From positions 992,001 to 1,056,000 of the forward strand of contig JAAROD010000015.1 of the NCBI GenBank assembly GCA_012274445.1: a DNA stretch of 64,000 nt, read 5' to 3'. Of this stretch, positions 29,882 through 41,700 are shown in pieces (the stretch's first letter is position 1; every line of letters begins with the position of its first letter). The position numbers were made by a program, and so were the translations under genes. The notes under the pieces are model-generated. The model did not search any database. It was not told the DNA's origin and saw only the letters and a list, made by a program, of their open reading frames with translations. This DNA is from Sclerotiophoma versabilis (lineage: Eukaryota > Ascomycota > Dothideomycetes > Pleosporales > Didymellaceae).

Positions 29882-32800
29882 ATGGAGCGTAGCATTTCCC
29901 CGCCAACACCCTCCGTCGAGCAACTACGCCATGTCGCACTCAACTTTCCCATAATCGACAATCATGCCCACAATCTCATTCTGCCAACACACGCGGATAC
30001 TGTCCCATTCGAAACTATCACATCGGAAGCGCAGGGTCGAGCTCTACGAGATACATTCAAGTCGCTCGCCCACCTCAGAGCAGCAAGACAGCTGCGTGAG
30101 CTGTACCAGCTGGACGATGACGCCGACTGGGCAGACATACTCGATCAAAGAGAAGAATGGCTTCGTTCGGATCCTGAGCGCTTCAGCCAGCGCTGTTTCG
30201 AAGGCGTCGCTGCCCTGCTTATCGACGACGGCCTCGCTGGACCTGGGAAGGTCCACCCGTACGACTGGCATGACCGGTACACAGATGCACCGAGCAAGCG
30301 TATCGTGCGTATCGAAACCGTTGCTGAGCGCTTAATGGAGGCCATTGTGAAGGACGCAGATGAGGATGACCTTGGAAAAACACATTTCTACACCAAGACC
30401 TGGACCTCCTTCATGGATGATTTTGAGCGCAAGATCCAGGAAGCCATTGATGACCCGGAAGTCGTAGGTTTCAAGACTGTTGTTTGCTACAGGACTGGAT
30501 TGGATGTCGAGGAAGACTACGAGCGTGCTGCAAAGGCAGTCGGTTATCCTTTCGAGCGTTATGTTAAGAGCTGCGTTCGCAAGCGCAGCTTCAGGATCGA
30601 ACGCAAGGCACTAAACGACTACCTAGTCTTGAGGACCCTCGAGATTCTGTCGGATGGCCTCGCGCGTTTGGACGACTTCTCAAAACCTCTTCAATTGCAC
30701 ACTGGACTTGGTGACAACGACATTGATTTGAGTCTGGCGAACCCAGCACTTCTTCAGCCGCTCATCGAGAACTATCCGAACGTACCCTTCGTCATCCTTC
30801 ACTCGGCTTATCCATACACGCGCGAAGCTGGTTATCTTGCGACAGTGTATAAGCATGTATACCTTGACATTGGCGAAGTCTTCCCAATGGTCAGTCGAGA
30901 TGGGCAGAGAGCAATCCTGCGTCAAGCTCTGGAACTGGTGCCAGGCAGTAAGCTTCTCTATTCAAGTGATGGGCACTGGTTCCCCGAAACGTTCTGGCTG
31001 GCCAACAAGCAGTTTAGGGAGGTGTGGCTTGAGGTACGTTGGCTAAGTATCACATTGACCGTATTGCGCTGACTTATGAATACAGCTTCTTATCGAGTAC
31101 GTTGAGAAGACCGACCTGACTACCAACCAAGCAATTGGCATGACTAAGGACATTCTTTTCAACAACCCGAACACGCTGTACAATTTACGCTACGAGCCTC
31201 TGTTTAACGAGATGCCGCGGGAAGCTCCCAAGCAGCTAACGTTCAACGCAAAGAGCGCAGAAGAGCCACAACAGCAATCGCAATCACAGCCTCCATCGAT
31301 TCCTCTGACAATGCCCTCACCACCACGAAGAAGCGTAGCACCACGTTCGGACTCACAGGTATCACCTGACCAGCGATCTGCCAGTCCGTACGAACCACCT
31401 CCATTCCCACCACCATCTAGAACCTCACAGCTATATGATGTCGTTCGCTTCAACGACTTCATGGGGAAGAATCCAGGCATAAAATTCATCTACATCCAAT
31501 GGCTAGACTACATGGCAACAATGCGAGTCCGTGTCCTGCCTATCAAAGAGTTCACTCGTATCATCTATGAAGGGCAGCGCATCGGTATATCGCAAGGCAA
31601 CACGGGTACATTGCAGAACGATACTTTGACACCCGTCGTCAATACAAAGGGACAGATCTATGTCGAGCCGGACCTGCGCTCTTTGCGTCGAGCGCACGAC
31701 AAAGACCCTCTCAAAGCTGCAACGGTCTTGAGTTACTGGCGCTCTGAAGATGGCCACCCACTGTATTCTTGCCCTCGCAACAATCTGGAAACCCTCATCA
31801 CCGAACTTCAATACAAGCACAACACTACCCTTCAAGTTGGCTTTGAGATCGAGGTTACCTTCGTCTCCCGTGACAAACCACTCAATCCCTTCAACTCGCA
31901 GCAACCACAGCAAACGTACGAGGCGGTCACCAACATCCACGCATGGTCCACTCTGACACCCACACAATGGCTGCAAACACCTATGCTCGCTGAGATCGCC
32001 ACGTCTCTATCAAACACGGGTATCGACCTCCAACAGTTCCACGCTGAATCTGGTCCCGGTCAGTACGAGTTTATCCTCCCGCCTGCTCCACCGCTGCTTG
32101 CGATCGACACTCTAATTCAGACGAGACAAGTTATTGCTCAGATTGCGGCTTTGCATGGCCTGCGAGCGACATTGCATCCCAAGCCGTTTGGCGGGAAGGG
32201 CGCGGGCAGCGCGGCGCACGCTCACGTGTCAATGCAACCACCAAACCGCGACGAGGAATTTTTCGTTGGCGGCGTGCTCAAGCATCTTCCCGCTCTGTGT
32301 GCGTTTACAATGCCTGATGCGCAGAGCTATGGAAGGGTCGTAGATGACCAGTGGGCGGGTGGTACGTGGGTATCTTGGGGTACGCAGAACCGCGAATGTC
32401 CGCTCCGTCGTGTCGAAGACGGACGTTGGGAGTTGAGGTGTCTGGACGGACTAGCGAACATGTACTTCGTCATGGCAGGCATTGTCGCGGCCGGCATGCT
32501 GGGCTTGTCGTCTGCTCCTGCAGCGCCGCCGGCACCGCCAGCGCCTGGTCCTGCCTACGATCAGGCTGTGGCAGGTGCAACTGAGCACGGTGGTGTGGGC
32601 TTGGCACAAGGAGATGAGCGACCACGACAAGCGGGCCCGGAAGTAATGTACAAGGAGATGGATCTTCCTGTCAATCCTTCGACGCTCGACGAGGAGGGCC
32701 GAGCAAGATACGGGATTACAAGGAAGATGCCAAAGTCTTTCAATGAGGCGTACTCTGCACTGAAGGCTGACGGAGAGTTAAAAGAGGCGCTGGGATCAGA

Positions 32801-32900
32801 ACTGGTGAGGGATTATCTGATAATGAAGGACTACGAGCAGGAGATGTTGGAAAAAATGGGAGAGGCGGAGAGGAGAGAGTGGTTGATCGAACGGTATTAA
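29882..32900 (+). CDS. fluG: FluG-type amidohydrolase / glutamine synthetase fusion
   Basis: In Aspergillus nidulans FluG is needed for an extracellular signal that starts conidiation. Exons 29882-31033 and 31086-32900, 52-nt intron (GTACGT...ATACAG), phase 0; 988 aa. The N-terminal half is an amidohydrolase-2 domain: NFPIIDNHAHN carries the metal-binding HxH, and LQLHTGLGDNDIDL, VILHSAYPY and LLYSSDGHWFPE follow. The C-terminal half is type-I glutamine-synthetase-like, with VGFEIEVTFV, HAESGPGQYEF, HPKPFGGKGAGSAAHAHVS and a TQNRECPLRRV segment in place of the standard NRSA...RIP. Between them (about residues 420-485) lies a Gln/Ser/Pro-rich linker with PPFPPPSR, and a Pro/Ala tract (APAAPPAPPAPGP) interrupts the GS domain near its end. 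It is longer than the A. nidulans protein (about 865 aa as I recall). Confidence 0.9.
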
Positions 32901-34028
32901 TCCACTACCCACGGTTTAAGAATACAGTCTCTTGGTGTTCGGATAACGATTGCGACGCATTACGATGGAATGCTATGTTCGAATGTGCCTTTAACCACTG
33001 ACTATGTATTCATTGACCTCAATTTAAACCTCGCTTTCGCAGCAACATGCCGTTCATGTGCAAAAGAGCCGAGAAACAGCAGCCACAAGCCTTCGCTCTA
33101 GTAGTGAAGCATGGTGGTCTTCTTTCACAAGCCCAGAGCAGTAGTTTGTCATAGGCAGAGCTACCGGCAGGCAGGTGAATTATTTCTAGCCACCACACAA
33201 CATATAGAGAGCCTCTGATAGCAGCCTCCCACCATCTAGAGCGTTGCAGTGCTTGCACCCGTTTTCCTTCTCCAACGCGAGAGCATGCCTCAACCCCTTC
33301 TACATGCCTGAACAACTCCACCGCACCCCTGATACGCCTCTTCCCCCATCTGTCAATTCAGTCCACAGATACATGCGACTAACTATTCATCATCCCTCGA
33401 TTCTCTAATGCGGTTCATAACATCTAGTCTCCGCGTCTCACCAGATCCAGCGTGTTATGCATATCCACATCGTGATATCCCCGCTAGAGCGCCTACTGTG
33501 AGTGCATACAATGAGTGCATACTGTGAGTGCAAATCTATTTCTGGCCGCATTCGATATCGTTCGTATATGCGCCAAGTGGTCCGGGAGTCGTTCCTGAGT
33601 AGCGTGGTGATTGGTTGCACAGCCCCAATCCACGCATATTGCGATAGTCGCCGCTCAGGGGTACTAGTGGAGGGTCTGAGGACCGGACTCGAGGGTGAGA
33701 GTGGTGATTCCAGAGCAGTGCGCTGGAAGTGTGCGACTTACGACTTGGAAGTCGGGTGGTGAAGGTAGCAGTGCGTAGGCACATGGTTGGGGAAGACCAC
33801 TCCAGATACGGACATGGATTCAATGTGTAGGCAATAGGCGAGCAGGTTTTGCAATGTTTTAGGCTTCATTTCTGTGAATGTTTGAATGAAAGATTACACC
33901 TAGCTCGTATCCTTATCTCCTCCACCGAGCTCGCAAACAAAGGGGAATATCACCGTCTCATCTTACTCTATCGCAAACTATGCAGGAAGCAAACAAATCT
34001 TTCAAGACCACCTTGATAGTTATATCCT
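32901..34028. other. Intergenic between convergent genes
   Basis: fluG and the GH72 gene converge here, so 3' UTRs fill the ends. No gene seen. A short imperfect tandem repeat is at 33497-33533. Confidence 0.5.
33497..33533 (+). repeat. Short imperfect tandem repeat
   Basis: Three copies of a TGAGTGCA core (unit about 11-15 bp: TGTGAGTGCATAC, ATGAGTGCATAC, TGTGAGTGCA) follow one another. Non-coding, no function suggested. Confidence 0.6.
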
Positions 34029-35676
34029 CTACAGGAGGATCATAGCCATGCCAGAGGCAACGGCTGCAAAGACGTACATGCCCATACCCATGCCGAGGCC
34101 AGGAACAATAAGGCCAGAGGCAGCGCCGGTGGAGTTGGAGCTGGAAGAGCCAGAGCCAGAGGCCTTGGGAGCAGAGGTGACGGAGCCAGTGCCAGCAGCA
34201 CCGGCCTCCTTGAGGAGGTTAGAGCAGCCGGAGGCAGTGGGGGAAGCAGTGGCCTGCTTGGTGGTGGCCTTGCCCTTGAAGCTGCAGCCACCGGAAACGG
34301 CCTTAGCATAGGCGTTGAGAGCGAAGGACAGCTGCTCCTTGGAAGAGCACATGCCGTAGGCACCATAGGCACCGGCGGTGACGTTGCGGTTAATACCAGC
34401 GCAGTACTCGCCGTTCTTGAGACCGCAGACGTAGCCAAACATGTCACCAAAGTCGTCCTCGGTGGCCTTGTCAGCGACAGTGCAGCTGAGGGTGTCCATC
34501 ATGCAGGAGCAGAGCTGAGCGTTGGCAACAGGGGGGAGGGGGTCGGACTCAGCCTCCCACGTGCCAGCAGTGACCGAGGGGCAAGCAGCAGCAGCGGTAT
34601 TGGTGGGCTTGTAGTCGGCCATCTTGACGCCATTGGGAGTAGCCTTGGCGATCTCCTTGGAGAGGTTGTCGAAGTCCTTGTTGGTGGTGACCTTGCCGTT
34701 GCTCACAGTGGCGAGACCGAACTTGTTGGCCTCCTCGAAGTACATGTAAACAATACCGCCAGACCAGACACCAGTCATCTCATCGCCGTAGAGCGCGCCA
34801 ACCTCGGTAAAGAGACGAGGACGGGGAGTGTTGCAACCGTACTCGGCGAAGAAAACGGGGACGTTGTACTTCTCGAACTCCTTGGTACGGACGTCGAAGC
34901 CAGACTCCTTAAACGAGGAGTCACCGCACCACGAGTAGATGTTGTAGCCCCAGAAGTCGATAGCATCCTCGCTGTTTCCGCAGTCGAAGTAGTTGGCGAG
35001 GTTCTCACGGATTTCAGCATCGTCGTTGGTGGCGTAACCGACACCGACAGGGCGGTAGTTCTTGCTCTTGATGTAAGCCTTGCTGTCACGGACAGCAGCC
35101 TTGACGAAAGCAGAAGCCAAAGTGTTGTTGGGCTGGTTAGAAACCTCGTTACCGGCGAAGAAACCAAGGGTGTTGTCGTACTTCATCAGCTCATCGATGA
35201 CGCTGGTGTAGCGGGTGTAGAGGGTGGTGGTCCATTCGGCATCGTCACGGTTGATGGAGTTGCCGGGCTCAGACAAGTCGGCGACAACGTAGATACCAGC
35301 ATCGGCGAGCGCGTTCATGCAATCCTTGTGGTCCTTCTCGGGATCGATAGCGTAGACACGAATGGTGTTAGTCTGTAGCTTCTTCAGGTATTCGATGTCT
35401 CGCTTGCAAGCCGTGCTGTCAGCGAGCGGGTCGGTGATGTTCAGGTCGTCAGAGTTGGTGGATGTGGTGTTCGAGTTGACCTCTTGCTGGTAAGCAACAC
35501 CCTTCATGAAGAACTGGGTGCCATTGCTCTTGAAGAAGAACTTGGAACCCTGCGTTACTGTTAGGATCCTGCAGAACGTCTGCTGCTGTCGTGGGATAGT
35601 GTACCTTGATGACAATGGGATCGACGGCGGCGTGCACACCGGCAAGCAGCGCGGTCGCAGCGATAAGGCCCCGCAT
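34029..35676 (-). CDS. GH72 beta-1,3-glucanosyltransferase (Gel/Gas family), GPI-anchored
   Basis: Cuts and rejoins beta-1,3-glucan chains in the wall, elongating the polymer made by Fks1. Exons 35676-35605 and 35549-34029; 55-nt intron (GTACAC...ACGCAG), phase 0; 530 aa. Signal peptide MRGLIAATALLAGVHA. The catalytic domain starts GSKFFFKSNGTQFFMKGVAY; acid/base Glu is in FFAGNEVSN and nucleophile Glu in VFFAEYGCN. A Cys-rich X8/CBM43 domain follows (LCSCMMDTLSCTV, YVCGLKNGEYCAGI), so this is the Gas1/Gas2-Gel4 subclass with the domain. A Ser/Gly/Thr-rich segment and a hydrophobic tail (VFAAVASGMAMILL) mark the GPI signal, with the omega site probably in the SSSSNSTGAASG stretch. It is head-to-head with FKS1. 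Confidence 0.95.
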
Positions 35677-38600
35677 AATGATGTCTGTTCGACGGTAGAA
35701 TATATCCAAGAAATGTCGCAGGTGTTGGCAGAGCTTGGTTTGAGGCGCCGAGCTCTTGAGGTCGCGGCACGTTTAAATGGTGTTTGGAAGGCGCGAAATG
35801 AGGTGAAAGAGTGTGACGCAGCAGCAAACGGCGCTGGATGCAAGAACAGCTATAAATATGTGATGTAAAGAGTGACTGGTAAAACGGAAAACGGGCAGTG
35901 GAAACAGCACTGAAGCAGCGTGAGTGAAGAAGTGAGAGGTCAACCAAGCTTCCCCAAGGCGGATCAGCAAGGTCGAAAGTGACCCCTGAAGCTAGGCCAG
36001 GCCAGTTTCATAATTTTGGCCCGAGTCCCGCTGCGCTCCACCCCAATTACCTGCCAAGTGTGTCTCGGAATTCTAGACGCGCCTTGATGCTGCTCTGGCA
36101 TGTTGCTGTGCGCGCACTTGATCCGCCGTGACCTTGCGAGAGCTTTGGTCTGAAAGCAGACGTCAGCAAACGAAGTCAGCGCGCTTGAGACGCAGGTACA
36201 GAGGACGCGTATGCACAAATTTCTCTGGCGGCCGCCGGGCCCCACAGCAGCACTTGCAGATCGATGATGCTAATTTTGACTCGAGGCCGCATCTTCAGGC
36301 GCTGTCAGAACTGATACAAAAGGCAATCCCGTCGGGACGCCACGCCCGGTATGCGCGTGATGTTTTTGACAGATGCATGTTGTCGTCGGTCTCGTTTGGG
36401 TAGCACAAGGCGTCCGACACGGGACAAGGAGGGCCTGGGGAAGAGACCTGGCGCGGATATAGCGGTACCTGCACGCATGCAGCTGAAACGGGCGAGGCTG
36501 AGCAGCGAGGCGACCAATCGTATACCGTATTGTAAGAGTTGTTACTGGGCTGCCAGCTCGTCTCGCCTTGCAAGCGCGTATGATCATACTATGTATGCAC
36601 TGCACGAGTGGACAGCGGTGGATGCGGAGGAAGAGCACAGCCAGCTCGGATGCACTTTCTGTGTCCACATGGTGCGTGAGAAGCAAGTTTGAGAGCTGTG
36701 CTCCTAGAAGTGGTGATTGGATAGGCTGTCACTGTTTTACCAAAATGAAAGTGGCCTGTGGCAGAAAGAGCAACGCCATGGTCGTCTCTCACCTGCCTTC
36801 TTGTACAAGTTCTTGTACTGTCAAGTCTTACGTATGTGTAGTGCAGGACTCGCGTCCAGCGCAAGCCAGAGCCGGACGAAAGCGAGGAAATTGCGTGATC
36901 AACGCTATTGTGATCCTAACCAGTGGTCTCGCAGTGAAATTAAGCATGCATCCCAAAAGTGTTCGCTTTGTAAGGCAGCCGTGGACGGCGAATTTGGCAT
37001 GTGGGAACGGGAGCATCTATTATAGCAGCCTTCACGGCCCAGGCCCTCTACCCAAACAGTGCATGCTGCCGTTGGCAATTTCGTCATGGGCGGAACCGTT
37101 TGAGGCAGCTTCAAATGAACGGCCATGCAGGACTCAGGGGGCCAATTTTGCACTGGTGCAATGCTCTGGTTGACAGCGGCTCGAAACAAGGAGACAAGGT
37201 CTGACAAGTGTGCAAGTGCAGCGGAAGGGGGGGGTTCCAGTTAGCAGGCGGGCAGCCTCAACAGTTCGTTGAGTGGCAGGCTGTCAGCCCCCTTCCTGCT
37301 TCTGGCGTGCGACACAACGTTCGCCGGGATCGAGCGGGAGCAGCGCCACGCCGCCATTGGCCATGAGCGATAAGAAGAAGCTTCCTATCGCCATAGCGCG
37401 CCGCCGCCGCAGGCAGGGTGGCAGTACCAATCCCAGCGCTAGATCGTCTGGTTTCGGTTTGATCATCGAGCGGGCCCATTTTCCGTGTGCACCGGCGCTG
37501 CAGCGTCGTGACGTGGACTGCGAGTGCTCGAGTGGGTGCATGGCAGGCGGTGCAGGCCGTGGAATGATGATGGACAGACAGCTAGGGAGAGCTTCTACTG
37601 CGTACCACGCCGCGAGAACAATGCAGCGCCCTTCGAGAATCAACGAAGCTTTCTGCGGGGGTGCAAGACAGCGTCAAGAGCAGCCGTCAACCACATGGAG
37701 TCTCGCTCGGGCACGTCGATTATCGATGTGCAGTGCGGCCGATCGGGGATCCCAACATGATGGTTTTTTTAGAACCTGTTTTCCCCAGCATTCCCGCCAC
37801 GCTCGCGTGCATTGCAGTGGGCGGGCGAAGGGCAGTGCTGGATACGAAGGGGAGAACAGCAGCATATCAACTCCATCGCTTGCGCAAAACCATGTGCAGA
37901 TAGACAGATCCTTCACGCGTGCACACCTGCAAAAGGCCTCATCATACCCAGTGGCAACGGCATTTACTGCAACTGCTAGCCGTGACGGACTGCGAGGGTA
38001 CCCATGCGTAGCCCATTCACCGCGTTAGTCTAGCTTGGCGCGAGCCTCTCATTTTCAGGGGAAGCTCCTCAAAAGGCCTTTTACCGGCCCTCTCGCATTC
38101 CTCACGCTCGCTCCCTCTCCCTCTCCGACTGTTGCGGTGCTGCTCTTTCCCCTCCTAGTTCTTTCACACGGCCTCTCGTTCTGCGCTGAAGGTTGTTTGA
38201 TTGTCCGCGGAGGTGCTTCCCAGTTTTCTGAGGGGAGCCGCTACCACCCACGTAATTCGCCCAGCAGGAACCAAGCGCCGACTCGCCGCGCGTCTCCTCT
38301 GGCAACGACAACGGACTGCAGCTGCAGCAGCGCCTCTACCTTCGTTAGCATCACAACAACGCCCCCCCCCCCCCCCCGGCCTCTTTCCCAGCAAGCAGGC
38401 TGTGCACCCATCTCCACACCGTCCCTGGGCCAGCCTTAGTCCCGATTCTTCACCCTCGCTCACCACCTGCGTCCTCCTCGCCCCGGCGACAACACTCGCT
38501 CTCCGCATCACGCTCGCGCACCGCCGCAGCGACCAGCATCTTAATACGGCCAATTCCACGCCGCCGCCTCTAATGCCCATTGTTTGAGGTACGCACGCAC

Positions 38601-38714
38601 CCTCGTCTCGCCTGCGACACGCCCTGTTTCAGACGCAGCCCCGCGCCCGCGCAACGACAGTTTGTTGACAGCTCAACCGCAGTTTCTACATCGCAGCTCT
38701 AATCTTCCCCCACG
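35677..38714. other. 3.0-kb divergent intergenic region GH72/FKS1
   Basis: No protein gene supported; overlapping open frames on both strands have no coherent character. The last 700 bp are C/T-rich (38090-38170 and after) and hold a 16-C run, typical of a long fungal 5' leader and strong housekeeping promoter. The large size suggests complex regulation of FKS1, the GH72 gene or both, or an unrecognised non-coding transcript. Confidence 0.5.
38362..38377 (+). repeat. Poly-C run (16 C) in the FKS1 leader region
   Basis: Uninterrupted C16 about 340 bp upstream of the FKS1 ATG. Length polymorphism or sequencing error is likely at such a run. Confidence 0.85.
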
Positions 38715-41700
38715 ATGTCCGGACATCCGCAGGGAGGCCATTACGACGATGGCTACGGCCATCAGGGCCCAGCCCAGCCCCAGCCCCAGGGCCAGGACTC
38801 GTACTATCACGACGACCAGCAATACGGCCAGTACCACGACGATGCCCGTGGCCAGCAGGGCCACTACCAACAAAACGGCAACGACGCCTACTATGACGAG
38901 CAGTACGTTTTGCCACCCAACCTCCTCCAATGGCAGCAATGGCTAACCCAGAAGCAGGGCCTACTACGACGGCCAACAGGGCGGTCAATATCAACAACAG
39001 AACGGCGGATATTATGATGACCACCATGGCCAGCAGGGTTACCAAGATGAATACTACAACGACCAGTACTACGACCAGGGTGGCGCCCAGGATGGATACG
39101 CTCAAAACGCACAGGGCGGCCAGCCCAGACGCCGCCAACACGACTCTGAGGAGGACTCGGAGACCTTCAGTGACTTCACAATGAGATCTGACATGGCTCG
39201 CGCCACCGACATGGACTACTATGGCCGCGGTGACGAGAGGCACAACAGCTACGGTGGCGATGGCAACCGTGGATACCGTCCTCCTTCGTCGCAGGTCTCG
39301 TATGGCGGCAACCGCTCATCCGGTGCTTCAACGCCCATCTACGGCATGGATTACTCCAACGCTCTTCCCGCTGGTCAGCGTTCGCGCGAGCCCTACCCTG
39401 CCTGGACTACCGAGGCCCAGATCCCCTGCACAAAAGAGGAGATTGAAGACATCTTCCTCGACCTCACCGCCAAGTTCGGTTTCCAGCGCGACAGTATGAG
39501 GAACATGTACGATCACTTCATGACTCTGCTTGACTCGCGTGCATCACGCATGTCGCCCAACCAAGCTCTTCTGTCCCTGCACGCAGATTACATTGGTGGA
39601 GAGAACGCCAACTACCGCCGATGGTATTTCGCCGCTCACCTTGATCTCGACGACGCTGTCGGTTTCGCCAACATGAACCTTGGAAAGGCCAGCCGTAGGA
39701 CCCGTAAGGCCCGCAAGGCGGCCAAGAAGAAGGCCGGCGAGAACCCTGGCAACGAGGCCGAGACTCTTGAGGCTTACGAAGGCGACAACAGCCTGGAGGC
39801 TGCCGAGTACCGCTGGAAGACGCGAATGAACCGTATGTCGCAGCACGACCGCGTTCGTCAGGTTGCGCTCTATCTGCTCTGCTGGGGCGAAGCCAACCAG
39901 GTCCGTTTCATGCCTGAGTTGCTCTGCTTCATCTTTAAGTGTGCAGACGACTACCTCAACTCGCCCGCTGGACAAGCTCAGACCGAGCCCATTGAGGAGT
40001 TCACATATTTGAACGAAATCATTACACCTCTGTATCAGTACTGCCGTGACCAAGGATACGAGATTCAGGATGGCAAGTACGTCCGCCGTGAGCGTGACCA
40101 CGCTGCTCTCATTGGTTACGATGACATCAACCAGCTGTTCTGGTACCCTGAGGGTCTTGAGCGCATCGTTTTCGAGGACAAGTCCCGCATGGTCGATCTC
40201 CCTCCCGCTGATCGTTACGCAAAGCTCAAGGACGTCATATGGAAGAAGGTCTTTTTCAAGACATACTACGAGCGCCGCTCGTGGTTCCACATGCTGGTTA
40301 ATTTCAACCGTATCTGGGTTATCCACTTGTCAGCCTTCTGGTTCTACACGGTCTACAACTCCCAACCTATCTACACAAAGGGCTACGAGCAACAGAGGGA
40401 CAACCGACCTGAGAAGGCCGCCACCATGTCTGCTGTCGCGCTTGGTGGAGCTATCGCAGCATTGATCCAGATTCTCGCTACCTGCGTTGAGTGGGCCTAC
40501 GTTCCCCGCAAATGGGCTGGTGCCCAGCATCTGACCAAGCGTCTTCTTTTCCTCATCGTGGTCTTCGCAGTGAACGTTGGACCTAGTGTCTACATCTTCG
40601 GGATCAACGAAAAGGGTACTATCGCCAACATCTTGGGTGGTGTTCAACTGACCATCGCTTTCATTACCTACATCTTCTTCTCGGTCATGCCTCTCGGTGG
40701 TCTCTTTGGAAGCTACCTAACCCGGAACTCTCGCAAGTACGTTGCCAGTCAGACATTCACAGCTAGCTACCCTCGTCTCAAGGGCAACGATATGTGGATG
40801 TCTTACGGTCTCTGGGTTCTTGTTTTTGCCGCGAAGCTTACTGAGTCTTACTTCTTCTTGACTCTGTCGATCAAGGACCCCATCCGCATCCTATCACACA
40901 TGAAGAAGCCCGACTGCCTTGGAGATGCTATCTTGAAAGACATCCTTTGCAAGTACCAACCCAGAATCTTGCTTGGTTTGATGTACTTCATGGATCTGGT
41001 CCTTTTCTTCCTGGATTCCTACCTGTGGTACATCATTGCCAACATGTTATTCTCCGTTTCCCGATCGTTCTACCTCGGTGTCTCCATCTGGACTCCATGG
41101 AGGAACATCTTCTCCCGTCTGCCGAAGCGCATCTACTCGAAGATCCTCGCCACTACCGACATGGAAATCAAGTACAAGCCTAAGGTCCTCATCTCCCAGA
41201 TCTGGAATGCTGTCGTTATCTCCATGTATCGCGAGCATCTCCTCGCTATCGACCACGTCCAGAAGCTTCTGTACCACCAGGTTCCTTCTGAGCAGGAGGG
41301 TAAGCGCACTCTGCGTGCTCCTACCTTCTTCGTCTCTCAGGAAGATCACTCGTTCAAGACCGAGTTTTTCCCTGCTCAAAGTGAGGCCGAGCGTCGTATC
41401 TCTTTCTTCGCTCAGTCTCTGTCTACACCTATTCCAGAGCCTCTGCCTGTCGACAACATGCCTACTTTCACTGTTATGATTCCTCATTACGGAGAAAAGA
41501 TTCTTCTTTCGCTCCGTGAGATCATTCGTGAAGATGAGCCATACTCGCGTGTCACACTTCTTGAGTACCTCAAGCAGCTTCACCCTCATGAGTGGGACTG
41601 CTTCGTCAAGGATACCAAGATCCTCGCAGACGAGACTTCGCAATTCAACGGTGATGACGAGAAGAACGAGAAGGACACCGCTAAGAGCAAGATTGACGAT

